Origin: an uncultured bacterium
Lineage (GTDB): Bacteria; Patescibacteriota; Minisyncoccia; Phycocordibacterales; UBA1006
NCBI GenBank assembly: GCA_937898165.1
Contig: CALDKO010000079.1
Location: forward strand, 1 to 17,966
Length of the DNA: 17,966 nt
Direction: 5' to 3'
Part shown: piece after piece, positions 6,224 through 13,329 of the stretch
Layout of the letters: every line of letters starts with the position of its first letter
Numbering within the stretch: the first letter of the stretch is position 1
Translations under genes and position numbers: made by a program
Notes under the pieces: generated by a model
The model's input: the letters and a program-made list of their open reading frames with translations, nothing else
The model's database searches: none
What the model was told of the DNA's origin: nothing

Positions 6224-6254
6224 ACAATAATTACAATACATATACTTACTTGCT

Positions 6255-6314
6255 GTCTGATCCAGGATCTTTTTTCTATAAATTCTTCGAAGTCCTGGTA
6301 TTTGCCAGGATGAC
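6255..6314. repeat. Paired palindromic repeat C, head unit lacking one arm
   Basis: The tail unit at 6289-6314 reads GAAGTCCTGG, TATTTG, CCAGGATGAC. The head unit at 6255-6271 is GTC followed directly by TGATCCAGGATCTT, matching the 27-bp head unit except that ten bases (ATCCTGGACC) are missing. The spacer is 17 nt. It lies between nusA and the GIY-YIG gene. Confidence 0.7.
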
Positions 6315-6327
6315 AAATAGACTTGTA

Positions 6328-7557
6328 TTAGTTATTTTCTTCGATTGATTTTGCCTCATTTTGAACCAGGTCAGCTAACGCTACAAAATCGTCTTCTGCT
6401 GCCAACGGTGTTCCTGTCTCGTCGACTTCCTCACCCTTGATTCCCTTGATATCAATTTTCCAGTTTGTTAATCGTGCAGCTAATCGAACGTTTTGTCCGC
6501 TTTTACCAATTGCCAATGACAATTGATTATCAGCAACTTCTACATGTGCAATGTGTTCTGCTTCGTCAATATCAATACTGACTACTTTTGCAGGTGCCAA
6601 AGCATTTGCGATAAATTCTGGAACTATAGGTGACCATGGAATGATATCAATATTTTCACCATGCAATTCGTCTTTTACGGTTTGTACACGAACTCCACGC
6701 TGACCAACACACGCACCGATCGGGTCAATATTTTCATCATGTGACCATACGGCAATTTTTGATCGTGATCCAGCCTCGCGTGATACTGATTTTATTTCAA
6801 CCGTACCTGCTGCAACTTCTGGAGATTCCTGCATGAACAATTGTGTAATCATACCAGGATGTTTTCGTGATAATCGTAATGTTACACCACGTGGCCCTTC
6901 ATCAATTGCGTATAGTACTGCCTTGATTCGTTCACCTGGACGAAACACTTCACCTGGAATTTGTTCACTGATGTGTAAAATTCCTGTTGCACGGTGAAAT
7001 TCTACAAAGATATTTCCACGTTCAATAGTTTGAATTACACCACTGACAATGGTTCCTTGTTTTTCATGCCATTCCTTTGCAATAGTTCCTTTTTCAGCCT
7101 CACGTAGGCGTTGCATGATAACCTGTTTTGCAGTTTGTGCAGCAATACGTCCGAATTCTTTGTCAGGCTGTTGTAATGGGAATACTAATTCATCACCAAG
7201 CACTACATCAGATTTAATTCGTTTTGCGTCGTTGATATATAAATGTTTTTCCTCGTCGAATCGTGGTAGGACTTCTTCACCTTCCTCCATTTCGTGCACG
7301 CCGTTTTCCAATTCTTCCTCGGTTAACGCTGGACGAACAGTTGTTTCATCAACAACGATTTTTACTTGTGAAAAGTCTACGTCGCCCGTTTCCAAATTAA
7401 ATGCAGCTTTGATGATTTGGCCTTTTTGTCCATAATCACGTTTGTATGCAGCAGCGAGCGATTGTTCAATAGCTTCAATGATAGCTGCTTGTGGGATTTT
7501 TTTCTCGGTTTCAATTTGTTCGAGAGTTGTTTTTAAAATTTTAAGATCAAATAACAT
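6328..7557 (-). CDS. nusA: Transcription termination/antitermination factor NusA
   Basis: RNA polymerase-associated factor controlling pausing, termination and antitermination. From ATG 7557 it has 409 residues and starts MLFDLKILKTTLEQIETEK, the usual start of the RNAP-binding N-terminal domain; the frame extends to an ATG at 7572, adding five residues without homology. The N-terminal domain carries an acidic insert (about residues 80-105). The S1 domain follows at about 168-231 (GTIVSGVIQTIERGNIFVEF, RGVTLRLSRK), then KH1 with GACVGQRG at 281-288 and KH2 with AIGKSGQN at 349-356, and an acidic tail. No C-terminal AR2 repeats are present. The expected partner infB is not downstream; a GIY-YIG gene and ppa follow. 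The leader carries two repeat hairpins. Confidence 0.95.
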   Translation of the reverse strand: MLFDLKILKTTLEQIETEKKIPQAAIIEAIEQSLAAAYKRDYGQKGQIIKAAFNLETGDVDFSQVKIVVDETTVRPALTEEELENGVHEMEEGEEVLPRFDEEKHLYINDAKRIKSDVVLGDELVFPLQQPDKEFGRIAAQTAKQVIMQRLREAEKGTIAKEWHEKQGTIVSGVIQTIERGNIFVEFHRATGILHISEQIPGEVFRPGERIKAVLYAIDEGPRGVTLRLSRKHPGMITQLFMQESPEVAAGTVEIKSVSREAGSRSKIAVWSHDENIDPIGACVGQRGVRVQTVKDELHGENIDIIPWSPIVPEFIANALAPAKVVSIDIDEAEHIAHVEVADNQLSLAIGKSGQNVRLAARLTNWKIDIKGIKGEEVDETGTPLAAEDDFVALADLVQNEAKSIEENN

Positions 7558-7581
7558 ATATTTTATTGTCATTCATGTAGT

Positions 7582-7636
7582 GTCATCCTGGTGAATACCA
7601 GGATCTTATAAAGATATTGGCTTTTGCCAGTATGAC
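7582..7636. repeat. Paired palindromic repeat D in the nusA leader
   Basis: The head unit at 7582-7607 reads GTCATCCTGG, TGAATA, CCAGGATCTT. After three bases (ATA) the tail unit at 7611-7636 reads AAGATATTGGC, TTTT, GCCAGTATGAC. Each unit forms its own hairpin, and the whole can also fold as one. It lies between the nusA start codon and the predicted nusA promoter, so it should be transcribed in the nusA leader. Confidence 0.78.
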
Positions 7637-7695
7637 AACTGGTAGAATGATTATTTTATTTTTAATAAAAGCCCACATGCGTGAACTTGATCAGT

Positions 7696-7724
7696 AGTAT
7701 AACACACCTGTGGAAAACTTTCAA
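7696..7724 (-). promoter_or_regulatory. Sigma70-type promoter for nusA
   Basis: On the minus strand TTGAAA (7724-7719), a 17-nt spacer, then TATACT (7701-7696). The predicted start near 7689 gives a leader of about 130 nt containing repeat pair D. Confidence 0.62.
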
Positions 7725-7734
7725 ACTGATTTGA

Positions 7735-7764
7735 TTGCGGTATTATATTGTTGTGTGATATACT
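7735..7764 (+). promoter_or_regulatory. Candidate promoter for the surface-protein operon
   Basis: TTGCGG (7735-7740), 18-nt spacer, TATACT (7759-7764). A second -10-like TATAAT lies at 7777-7782, 12 nt before the ATG. It is divergent from the nusA promoter. Confidence 0.4.
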
Positions 7765-7794
7765 TTTGGTATTACTTATAATTTATTTTTATTT

Positions 7795-8202
7795 ATGAAA
7801 TGGAATGATATCCGCGATCGTCTTAAAAAAAGTTCAAATTCAGTTATGGAATCTTTCAAACCTGAATCCATGATGGTGAACAACAGTGTCGGTGCAGGAG
7901 GTGTACCTGTTTCATCAATGAAAAAAACTGATTTCAAAAAAATTATTTTCCCATTGGTTGTTGCAGTGGTTATTATTGCTGGAGTTATTGCAATATATTT
8001 GGTGTTGAAAAATAAAAATATACTGCCAGGAAATGATCTGAAATTAAACAAGGAAGAGGTAGCAGCAATTAATACATTTTTTGAGCAAAATCCACCACAA
8101 CCATTAGATCAAAAAGATGTTACTGCTATCCAGAACATTTTAGACCCACAACCTGAAGTATCGGTCGAAAAAACACCAGTTAAACCTACTACTAAAAAAT
8201 AA
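7795..8202 (+). CDS. Single-span membrane protein, unknown function
   Basis: A 135-residue protein: a basic and polar cytoplasmic N-terminus of about 46 residues (KWNDIRDRLKKSSNSVMES), one strongly hydrophobic segment at about 50-70 (FPLVVAVVIIAGVIAIYLVL), and an extracytoplasmic C-terminus of about 65 residues ending in a Pro/Thr/Lys-rich tail. There is no signal cleavage motif and no recognised domain. The segment EEVAAINTFFEQNPPQPLDQKDVTAIQNIL looks like two short helices. It is the first gene of a run of five co-directional genes with no terminator before 13271, so it may help anchor or export the secreted proteins that follow. That role is a guess from position. Confidence 0.72.
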   Translation: MKWNDIRDRLKKSSNSVMESFKPESMMVNNSVGAGGVPVSSMKKTDFKKIIFPLVVAVVIIAGVIAIYLVLKNKNILPGNDLKLNKEEVAAINTFFEQNPPQPLDQKDVTAIQNILDPQPEVSVEKTPVKPTTKK

Positions 8203-8235
8203 TTATTTATATTATTCATATAATATATTGTATCT

Positions 8236-9642
8236 ATGAAAAAAACTGTATTTTCTAAAATCTTTTCTACTGTTGCTATTATGACCATGGTTTTTGCTAT
8301 GGTACCTTTTCAGACTGCACACGCAACTGGTTCTGAAAACGTTGTTGGGTATGCTTTTAGTGATATGCCAGATGATAGTGATCAAAATAAACCTTGCACA
8401 GGAATTGATCCTGCAGACACTAACAATGAACATTGTGGACGAGGGCTCGGATGGATTAGTTTAAACAGTATTAACCATCCTGGAACTATTAATTATGGTG
8501 TAAATCTAAACCGTACTACAGGAAATTTTGAAGGAAATGGTTATGCAGAATACGGTGGTTGGGTGAAATTTAATCCAACAGGTCCATTTCCAAGTGGTCC
8601 AGGAACCGTAGCATCTGGCGCAAAGGTAGATCCTGTATGTCTGGCTGATGTGACACGAACATGTAAAGTAACCGGATGGATTCGGTTTATTGCAGCTAAA
8701 GATGAAGATACCAATACTGCTGGGTGGCAAGGATGGGACGGATGGGTCAGTTTATCAGGAACAGGATATGGATTGGAATTAGATAAGCCTGACACAAACG
8801 GAGTTCGTAAATTTTTATCAGGAAGTGATCACTATGCATGGGGTTCATGGATTGTCGGATGGGTTGATTTTTCTAATGCATCTGTAATTCAAGATATGTG
8901 TTTAGATATGGATGGAATACAAACAAGTGTACCAGTGGATAGAGAACGAGATGTTTTTGGAAATTGTCCACCAAAAATAGATCACTGTCCTACAACAATA
9001 GTTACTAATCCAGATCATCCAAAATATAATCAAAATGATCCAAAAACTATAGGTACACAAAGTCAAGATGATATTGCAAATATGGGGTACTCTGTAAATC
9101 CACCACTTCCTGCATTAAATGCAAAATGTGGAATATTTGACTGTACTATAAAAGGTTACCCACAATACAAAGACTCAACAACTATTTCTGATAACAGTCT
9201 ATGTCAATGTCCTGCAGGAACAACATTTAACGGTACTCGATGTGTACCTCCTCCTCCAGGTAATGATGTTTGTCCCACAACTAAATTTAATCTTCCAGGA
9301 GATCCTCGTAACGGAACAAATGACCCACAAACTACAGATAATTATCAAAGTTCATTACCATCAGGATATTCTGTAAAACCACCTCTTCCTGATACGAATG
9401 CAAAATGTGCTATCTGGGGGTGTATAGATCCATATGCAAATAATATAAATTCATCAACGACTATTCATGACTCATCATTATGTACTTATGATCCAGGTCC
9501 ACATGAAATTTGTTGGAATAAAGTGGATGATGATCTCGACGGACAAGTTGACGAAGGTTGTCCAGTGAAAGGTCCAAAACAGCCAGTATATTGTGAAACT
9601 GGAGGTAGAAATTGTACAACAGGTACACCAGCTCAACCATAA
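8236..9642 (+). CDS. Large secreted Cys-rich surface protein
   Basis: A 468-residue secreted protein with a signal peptide ending AHAT at about residue 31. Residues 32-215 contain repeated Trp/Gly-rich units (GLGWISLNS, YGGWVKFN, GWDGWVSLSGTGYG, SWIVGWVDFS). These resemble the 'GYAWSxNxGWISFN' secreted proteins common in Patescibacteria. The region after about 245 is Cys-rich and holds an internal duplication: CPTT...NDP...GYSV(N/K)PPLP...NAKC(G/A)I(F/W)(D/G)C occurs twice, each copy followed by a tail ending in DNSLC or DSSLC. A CIDPYANNIN unit is of the 'CxDPxAxNYN' type. Near the end, CWNKVDDDLDGQVDEGC resembles Asp-rich calcium-binding motifs. It likely lies on the cell surface; partners are unknown. 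A TATAAT lies 11 nt before the ATG. Confidence 0.8.
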   Translation: MKKTVFSKIFSTVAIMTMVFAMVPFQTAHATGSENVVGYAFSDMPDDSDQNKPCTGIDPADTNNEHCGRGLGWISLNSINHPGTINYGVNLNRTTGNFEGNGYAEYGGWVKFNPTGPFPSGPGTVASGAKVDPVCLADVTRTCKVTGWIRFIAAKDEDTNTAGWQGWDGWVSLSGTGYGLELDKPDTNGVRKFLSGSDHYAWGSWIVGWVDFSNASVIQDMCLDMDGIQTSVPVDRERDVFGNCPPKIDHCPTTIVTNPDHPKYNQNDPKTIGTQSQDDIANMGYSVNPPLPALNAKCGIFDCTIKGYPQYKDSTTISDNSLCQCPAGTTFNGTRCVPPPPGNDVCPTTKFNLPGDPRNGTNDPQTTDNYQSSLPSGYSVKPPLPDTNAKCAIWGCIDPYANNINSSTTIHDSSLCTYDPGPHEICWNKVDDDLDGQVDEGCPVKGPKQPVYCETGGRNCTTGTPAQP

Positions 9643-9658
9643 TCTTTTATATTTTATT

Positions 9659-10696
9659 ATGAACAATCAAATTTTTAATCTCATAAAAGTAATAACATTA
9701 GCAGCGATTTTCGCAGCTGGTGTTTCTGCTGTATCTGCATTTACAGGTCCATCTACATTACCACCACCTGGAGGTCCAGCATCACCAGTTTCAATTCCAG
9801 TAAATGTGAGTTCTGACGCACAAAAAAAAGTTGGAGGATTCATTTCTGAATTATTCTTGAAATCTGGGGTAGCAAATGCATTTACCTTAACAGGTGCTAA
9901 TGCAAAAGGGTGGATTATTGCAGAAGATACATTGGTTTCACCATGGTCATTCTCTATCAAGACATTTTTACCTGGAACAGAGTCACAAATGAAAATCGGA
10001 AGTCCAGATGGAACAGGTTTGGCTCAATTTACTGATGCAACATTTCCGCTAACTATTGATTTAGCAGGACGCGGAACTGCACCATCTCCAAAAGGACGTG
10101 ATGCTATTGAACTCTTAGCTGACACTAATTATTGTAATACTCAAACAACTATCCGAACTAATACTCCAGGTATTCAATTTTGGAGTACTAAAAATGACAA
10201 CAATGCAGATTTAATTGCACGACAAGTACAGTTAAATGGTGGTAATCCAGCAAAAGACAAAGTATTAATTTCAGTCGACGGTGACGGAAACGCAACATGG
10301 GCAAAAGTAACAGTGACTAATGGGGTAATAAGTTATACAGACTATACAACATCGCCAGCTGCCGAAGGGCAAGCGTTATGTGGAACACCGGATCCATCAA
10401 ATACACCACAAGCATATGCTTGTTCGGCACAAGCAACAGGAGAATCAATATATGATGACGATAGAGGTGTTTGGGTTGCCCCTGGTACAGGTACTTGGGT
10501 AAAAGATTCAAGTATTACTTGTACATCTATGTTAATTCCTAAATTGCCAATTTTAGGACAAAACTGGTTTATTGACGGAGATGTTGTTTGTACAATAACC
10601 CCACCAGATAATAGTTCTTGTAAACCAACCGGAACATTTAATACCTCAAAAAGTACTTGTCATGTCGGAGATAGTTACTGTGGATCTAATTTGTAA
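9659..10696 (+). CDS. Secreted surface protein, paralogue 1 of 3
   Basis: A 345-residue secreted protein. I chose ATG 9659 because it opens a clean signal peptide (LIKVITLAAIFAAGVSAVSA); an upstream GTG at 9593 would overlap the previous gene. The conserved half (about residues 25-225) has, in order, a Pro-rich stretch, KKVGGFISELFLKSG, GWIIAEDTLVSPWSF, FLPGTESQMKIGSP, PLTIDLAGRGT, a single Cys before TTIRTNTPGIQFWSTK, and ARQVQLNGGNPAKDKVLIS then GDGNATWA. The last block resembles the 'KVLxSDxxGNxxW' signature of phage tail-fibre and pilus-tip-like proteins. The C-terminal 120 residues are specific to this copy, with seven cysteines. It follows the previous gene by 16 nt. Surface fibre or adhesin is a reasonable guess only. 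Confidence 0.78.
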   Translation: MNNQIFNLIKVITLAAIFAAGVSAVSAFTGPSTLPPPGGPASPVSIPVNVSSDAQKKVGGFISELFLKSGVANAFTLTGANAKGWIIAEDTLVSPWSFSIKTFLPGTESQMKIGSPDGTGLAQFTDATFPLTIDLAGRGTAPSPKGRDAIELLADTNYCNTQTTIRTNTPGIQFWSTKNDNNADLIARQVQLNGGNPAKDKVLISVDGDGNATWAKVTVTNGVISYTDYTTSPAAEGQALCGTPDPSNTPQAYACSAQATGESIYDDDRGVWVAPGTGTWVKDSSITCTSMLIPKLPILGQNWFIDGDVVCTITPPDNSSCKPTGTFNTSKSTCHVGDSYCGSNL

Positions 10697-10701
10697 TCGA
10701 T

Positions 10702-12096
10702 ATGAAAACATTACTTAACTCAATTAAAATAATCGCGATCGCTGCAGTACTGGCTGTAGGTGTTTCGTATGTTTCTGCGTTTACTTCACCAAACGGAACT
10801 GTACCTACAGTTAATCCAGATAACAATGTGCCTGCACCAATTAATATTGGTGCTTTGGTGCAAACTAAAATTGGATCTCTGACTACTGAATCTTTTCTAA
10901 AATCAGGTAGCAATGTTACACCTGGAACCACTGGTTGGATTATCGCAGCCAATGCTGCAGGAGCGACAGATAATGGTGGTATCGCATCATTATGGCAATT
11001 CTTTCAAAAAGAATATTTACCAGGGACAAAATCACAGATGAAAGTAGGTAGTCCAAATCCAGGACGAACTACAACACCGTTACCATCTGTTAATAAAACA
11101 GAATTTAATCCAAAAGACACATCAATCCCACTAACTATTGATTTGATCGATCGTGGAACAGGAAACAATTCCGTGGATGGAACTCAGGTGATGGATTTGT
11201 TGGCAGGAGATGTGTGTAACAACGCAACAACTGTTCAAACTAACACCGCAGGTATTCAGTTTTGGAGTACTGCAAATGTAAATCCTAATACAAATGCTAC
11301 AGGTGATAATGCTGATGTTATTGCACGAGGAATTCAATTAGGTGATTCCAGTGCCGGAGCTATGAAAGTATTAGTTGCAACCGATACATCTGGAAATGCG
11401 GTATGGGGAACCATGCGAATTGCAAATGGTCAGGTAGTTGTTGATTACCCAGGTTCATCAGACGTTGCAGCAGGTCAAGTGTGTGATGTTGTAACAAACA
11501 CTTACACATGGTCATCTGGAACATGGGGTGTTTGTGCGGGTGCATCAGGATTTACATGGAGAGATTTTATTCCTTCACCTTCAACTAATACTTTCGGTGC
11601 TGTCGGGCAAACATGCCGATCATGGATTGATGCGAATGATGCCTTATACGATACAGGCGGAAGTCAGACTCGAACGGTACTATGTAAAGATTCAAGCGGA
11701 AACACTGTCGCAGATAATCTGTGTGATCCTATGACAAAGCCAGTTGCAACTCAAACTTGTGCAATGCCATTAGAATATAGAACTGCAATTAGAAATACAG
11801 ATCCTGCAACACAAATTGTTACCAATGATTACAGTTCATCAGGAGCATGTCTTTACGGTAAGGTAGCTTCAACAACTCCTACAAACTTTGATTTTTCTTT
11901 TGCAGAAGATTGTAAAAGTGTAAGTATTACAGGACCAGTCCCATCAGGGTATCGACCAGTAAGTTTCTGTGGACAATTAACTTCTTCAGGTACATTCACG
12001 CCTGGATATGGATTTAATGCAGGACCAGGACCAGGAGGAAATGGGTCATTAAGCTTCGGAAGCTACATGATGACATTGCAAGTTAAGCCACAATAA
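10702..12096 (+). CDS. Secreted surface protein, paralogue 2 of 3, TSP1-like segment
   Basis: A 464-residue secreted protein starting 5 nt after the previous stop. Signal peptide SIKIIAIAAVLAVGVSYVSA; then APINIGALVQTKIGSLTTES, a longer version of the conserved half (with LPGTKSQMKVGSPNPG, PLTIDLIDRGTGNNS, TTVQTNTAGIQFWSTA, ARGIQLGDSSAGAMKVLVAT, GNAVWG). The specific C-terminus includes, at about residues 268-355, WSSGTWGVCAG, an insert of about 45 residues, then GGSQTRTVLCKDSSGN, TVADNLC and KPVATQTC. That order of Trp, Cys, QTR, Cys and KP..TQ.C is the thrombospondin type 1 pattern. A Gly-rich, Cys-poor tail follows. It likely binds something outside the cell; the ligand is unknown. Confidence 0.78.
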   Translation: MKTLLNSIKIIAIAAVLAVGVSYVSAFTSPNGTVPTVNPDNNVPAPINIGALVQTKIGSLTTESFLKSGSNVTPGTTGWIIAANAAGATDNGGIASLWQFFQKEYLPGTKSQMKVGSPNPGRTTTPLPSVNKTEFNPKDTSIPLTIDLIDRGTGNNSVDGTQVMDLLAGDVCNNATTVQTNTAGIQFWSTANVNPNTNATGDNADVIARGIQLGDSSAGAMKVLVATDTSGNAVWGTMRIANGQVVVDYPGSSDVAAGQVCDVVTNTYTWSSGTWGVCAGASGFTWRDFIPSPSTNTFGAVGQTCRSWIDANDALYDTGGSQTRTVLCKDSSGNTVADNLCDPMTKPVATQTCAMPLEYRTAIRNTDPATQIVTNDYSSSGACLYGKVASTTPTNFDFSFAEDCKSVSITGPVPSGYRPVSFCGQLTSSGTFTPGYGFNAGPGPGGNGSLSFGSYMMTLQVKPQ

Positions 12097-12102
12097 AATC
12101 AT

Positions 12103-13263
12103 ATGAAAAAACAAATCTTAAACTCAATAAAGATTATTACACTAGCTGCATTACTTGCTGTGGGTGTTTCGTATGTATCTGCGGCTCCATGGTCAGCACC
12201 AGGGACAGGTGCAACAGGTGGAAATACTGTAGCATCGGTGAACATTAGTGAATATGACCAAACAAAAATTGGATCATTCACTACTAATAATTTCTTTAAA
12301 GCTGGTGGAGCTTTTAATGCAACTGGTGCGTCATGGAATAAACCAGGGTACGCTGTTGCTGAAAAAGCATTCATTTCTCCTTGGTCATTCTTTACATCTG
12401 CATTTTTACCAGGAAACACATCACAGGTGAAAATCGGTGGAGGTGATGACGCAACAACTGATATATTCAATGCTGCACGTACTCCGTTCACTATTGATTT
12501 GGCAGGACGTGGAACAGGAAATAATTCTGTACCAGGTCGCCGGGTAATTGATATTCGAACAGATGCTTCAATGTGTTATCCGAATGCAACTATTCGAACT
12601 AATACACCAGCAATTGAATTATTAAATTCAAAAACTGGTGATAACGCGGATGTTATTGTCCGAGGAATTCAATTGTCAGGAGGAAATCCTGCACCAGGTA
12701 AAATTCTTGTTTCAACTGATGCAAATGGAAACGCTGTATGGGGAACACCGACACTTTCAGGTGGACAAATTGTGTTCACATATGGAACATCACCAGTTCC
12801 TGCGGGACAGTGTGTAACACCTCAAAATATTTGTAATGACCCGAGTGCTACTAATTACAATCAGCCTGGTCCATGTACACAGGCAATGAAATATGGATGG
12901 CATATGGATTATGTTGCTGGAGAGTGTTCGCTAACCAGTACGAATATAGACAACATAATGGCAATAGTGTCACTGTCTCCAGATTACTATCAATCACTTG
13001 GGAATGTTGCTCAAATTCAACAATCATTGGCTCTCAATAATAACTCTCGTTTTACATATTATAATCACACTAGTACATTCATGCAGTGTGAAGGTCAAGA
13101 TGGAAATGTTTATCCTGCTGACAAGTGCGCAAAACCTGAACAAGTAATATGGCTTGGTTCAGATATAGATCAACAATGCCAAGATCCTCAACGTGACCCA
13201 GATCGTGACCCAGATGATGGTTGTGAAGGTGGTGGTGCTGGTGGATGTGGCACTGCTGGTTAA
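12103..13263 (+). CDS. Secreted surface protein, paralogue 3 of 3
   Basis: A 386-residue secreted protein starting 6 nt after the previous stop. Signal peptide SIKIITLAALLAVGVSYVSA is nearly identical to paralogue 2. The conserved half has DQTKIGSFTTNNFFKAGG, FISPWSFFTSAFLPGNTSQ, FTIDLAGRGTGNNSVPG, a Cys before NATIRTNTPAIE, and VRGIQLSGGNPAPGKILVST with ANGNAVWGT. The specific C-terminus opens with CNDPSATNYNQPGPC, a short 'CxDPxATNYNxxxxC' unit. A region of about 100 residues without obvious homology follows, and then an Asp/Arg/Gly-rich end (DPQRDPDRDPDDGCEGGG). It closes the operon; a strong terminator follows. Confidence 0.78.
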   Translation: MKKQILNSIKIITLAALLAVGVSYVSAAPWSAPGTGATGGNTVASVNISEYDQTKIGSFTTNNFFKAGGAFNATGASWNKPGYAVAEKAFISPWSFFTSAFLPGNTSQVKIGGGDDATTDIFNAARTPFTIDLAGRGTGNNSVPGRRVIDIRTDASMCYPNATIRTNTPAIELLNSKTGDNADVIVRGIQLSGGNPAPGKILVSTDANGNAVWGTPTLSGGQIVFTYGTSPVPAGQCVTPQNICNDPSATNYNQPGPCTQAMKYGWHMDYVAGECSLTSTNIDNIMAIVSLSPDYYQSLGNVAQIQQSLALNNNSRFTYYNHTSTFMQCEGQDGNVYPADKCAKPEQVIWLGSDIDQQCQDPQRDPDRDPDDGCEGGGAGGCGTAG

Positions 13264-13270
13264 AGGCTAC

Positions 13271-13299
13271 AACAAAAAACCGCATTGCGGTTTTTTGTT
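13271..13299 (+). terminator. Strong terminator closing the surface-protein operon
   Basis: Perfect 13-bp stem AACAAAAAACCGC (13271-13283) with GCGGTTTTTTGTT (13287-13299), loop ATT, T6 in the 3' arm. It lies 8 nt after the stop at 13263. Confidence 0.88.
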
Positions 13300-13321
13300 A
13301 TCTCTCTATTTCTGATATAAT
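13295..13321 (+). promoter_or_regulatory. Candidate tpiA promoter, leaderless spacing
   Basis: TTGTTA (13295-13300), a short 15-nt spacer, and a consensus TATAAT (13316-13321). Only eight bases separate the -10 from ATG 13330. Confidence 0.4.
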
Positions 13322-13329
13322 GAATTCAT

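Noticed and set aside
5198..7636. CRISPR array
   Set aside because: The repeats are few, palindromic, alternately oriented and unevenly spaced, with a gene between two of them and no cas genes.
9593..9658. GTG start 66 nt upstream of paralogue 1
   Set aside because: It overlaps the end of the previous gene and puts 22 polar residues before the signal peptide; the paralogues start directly with the signal.
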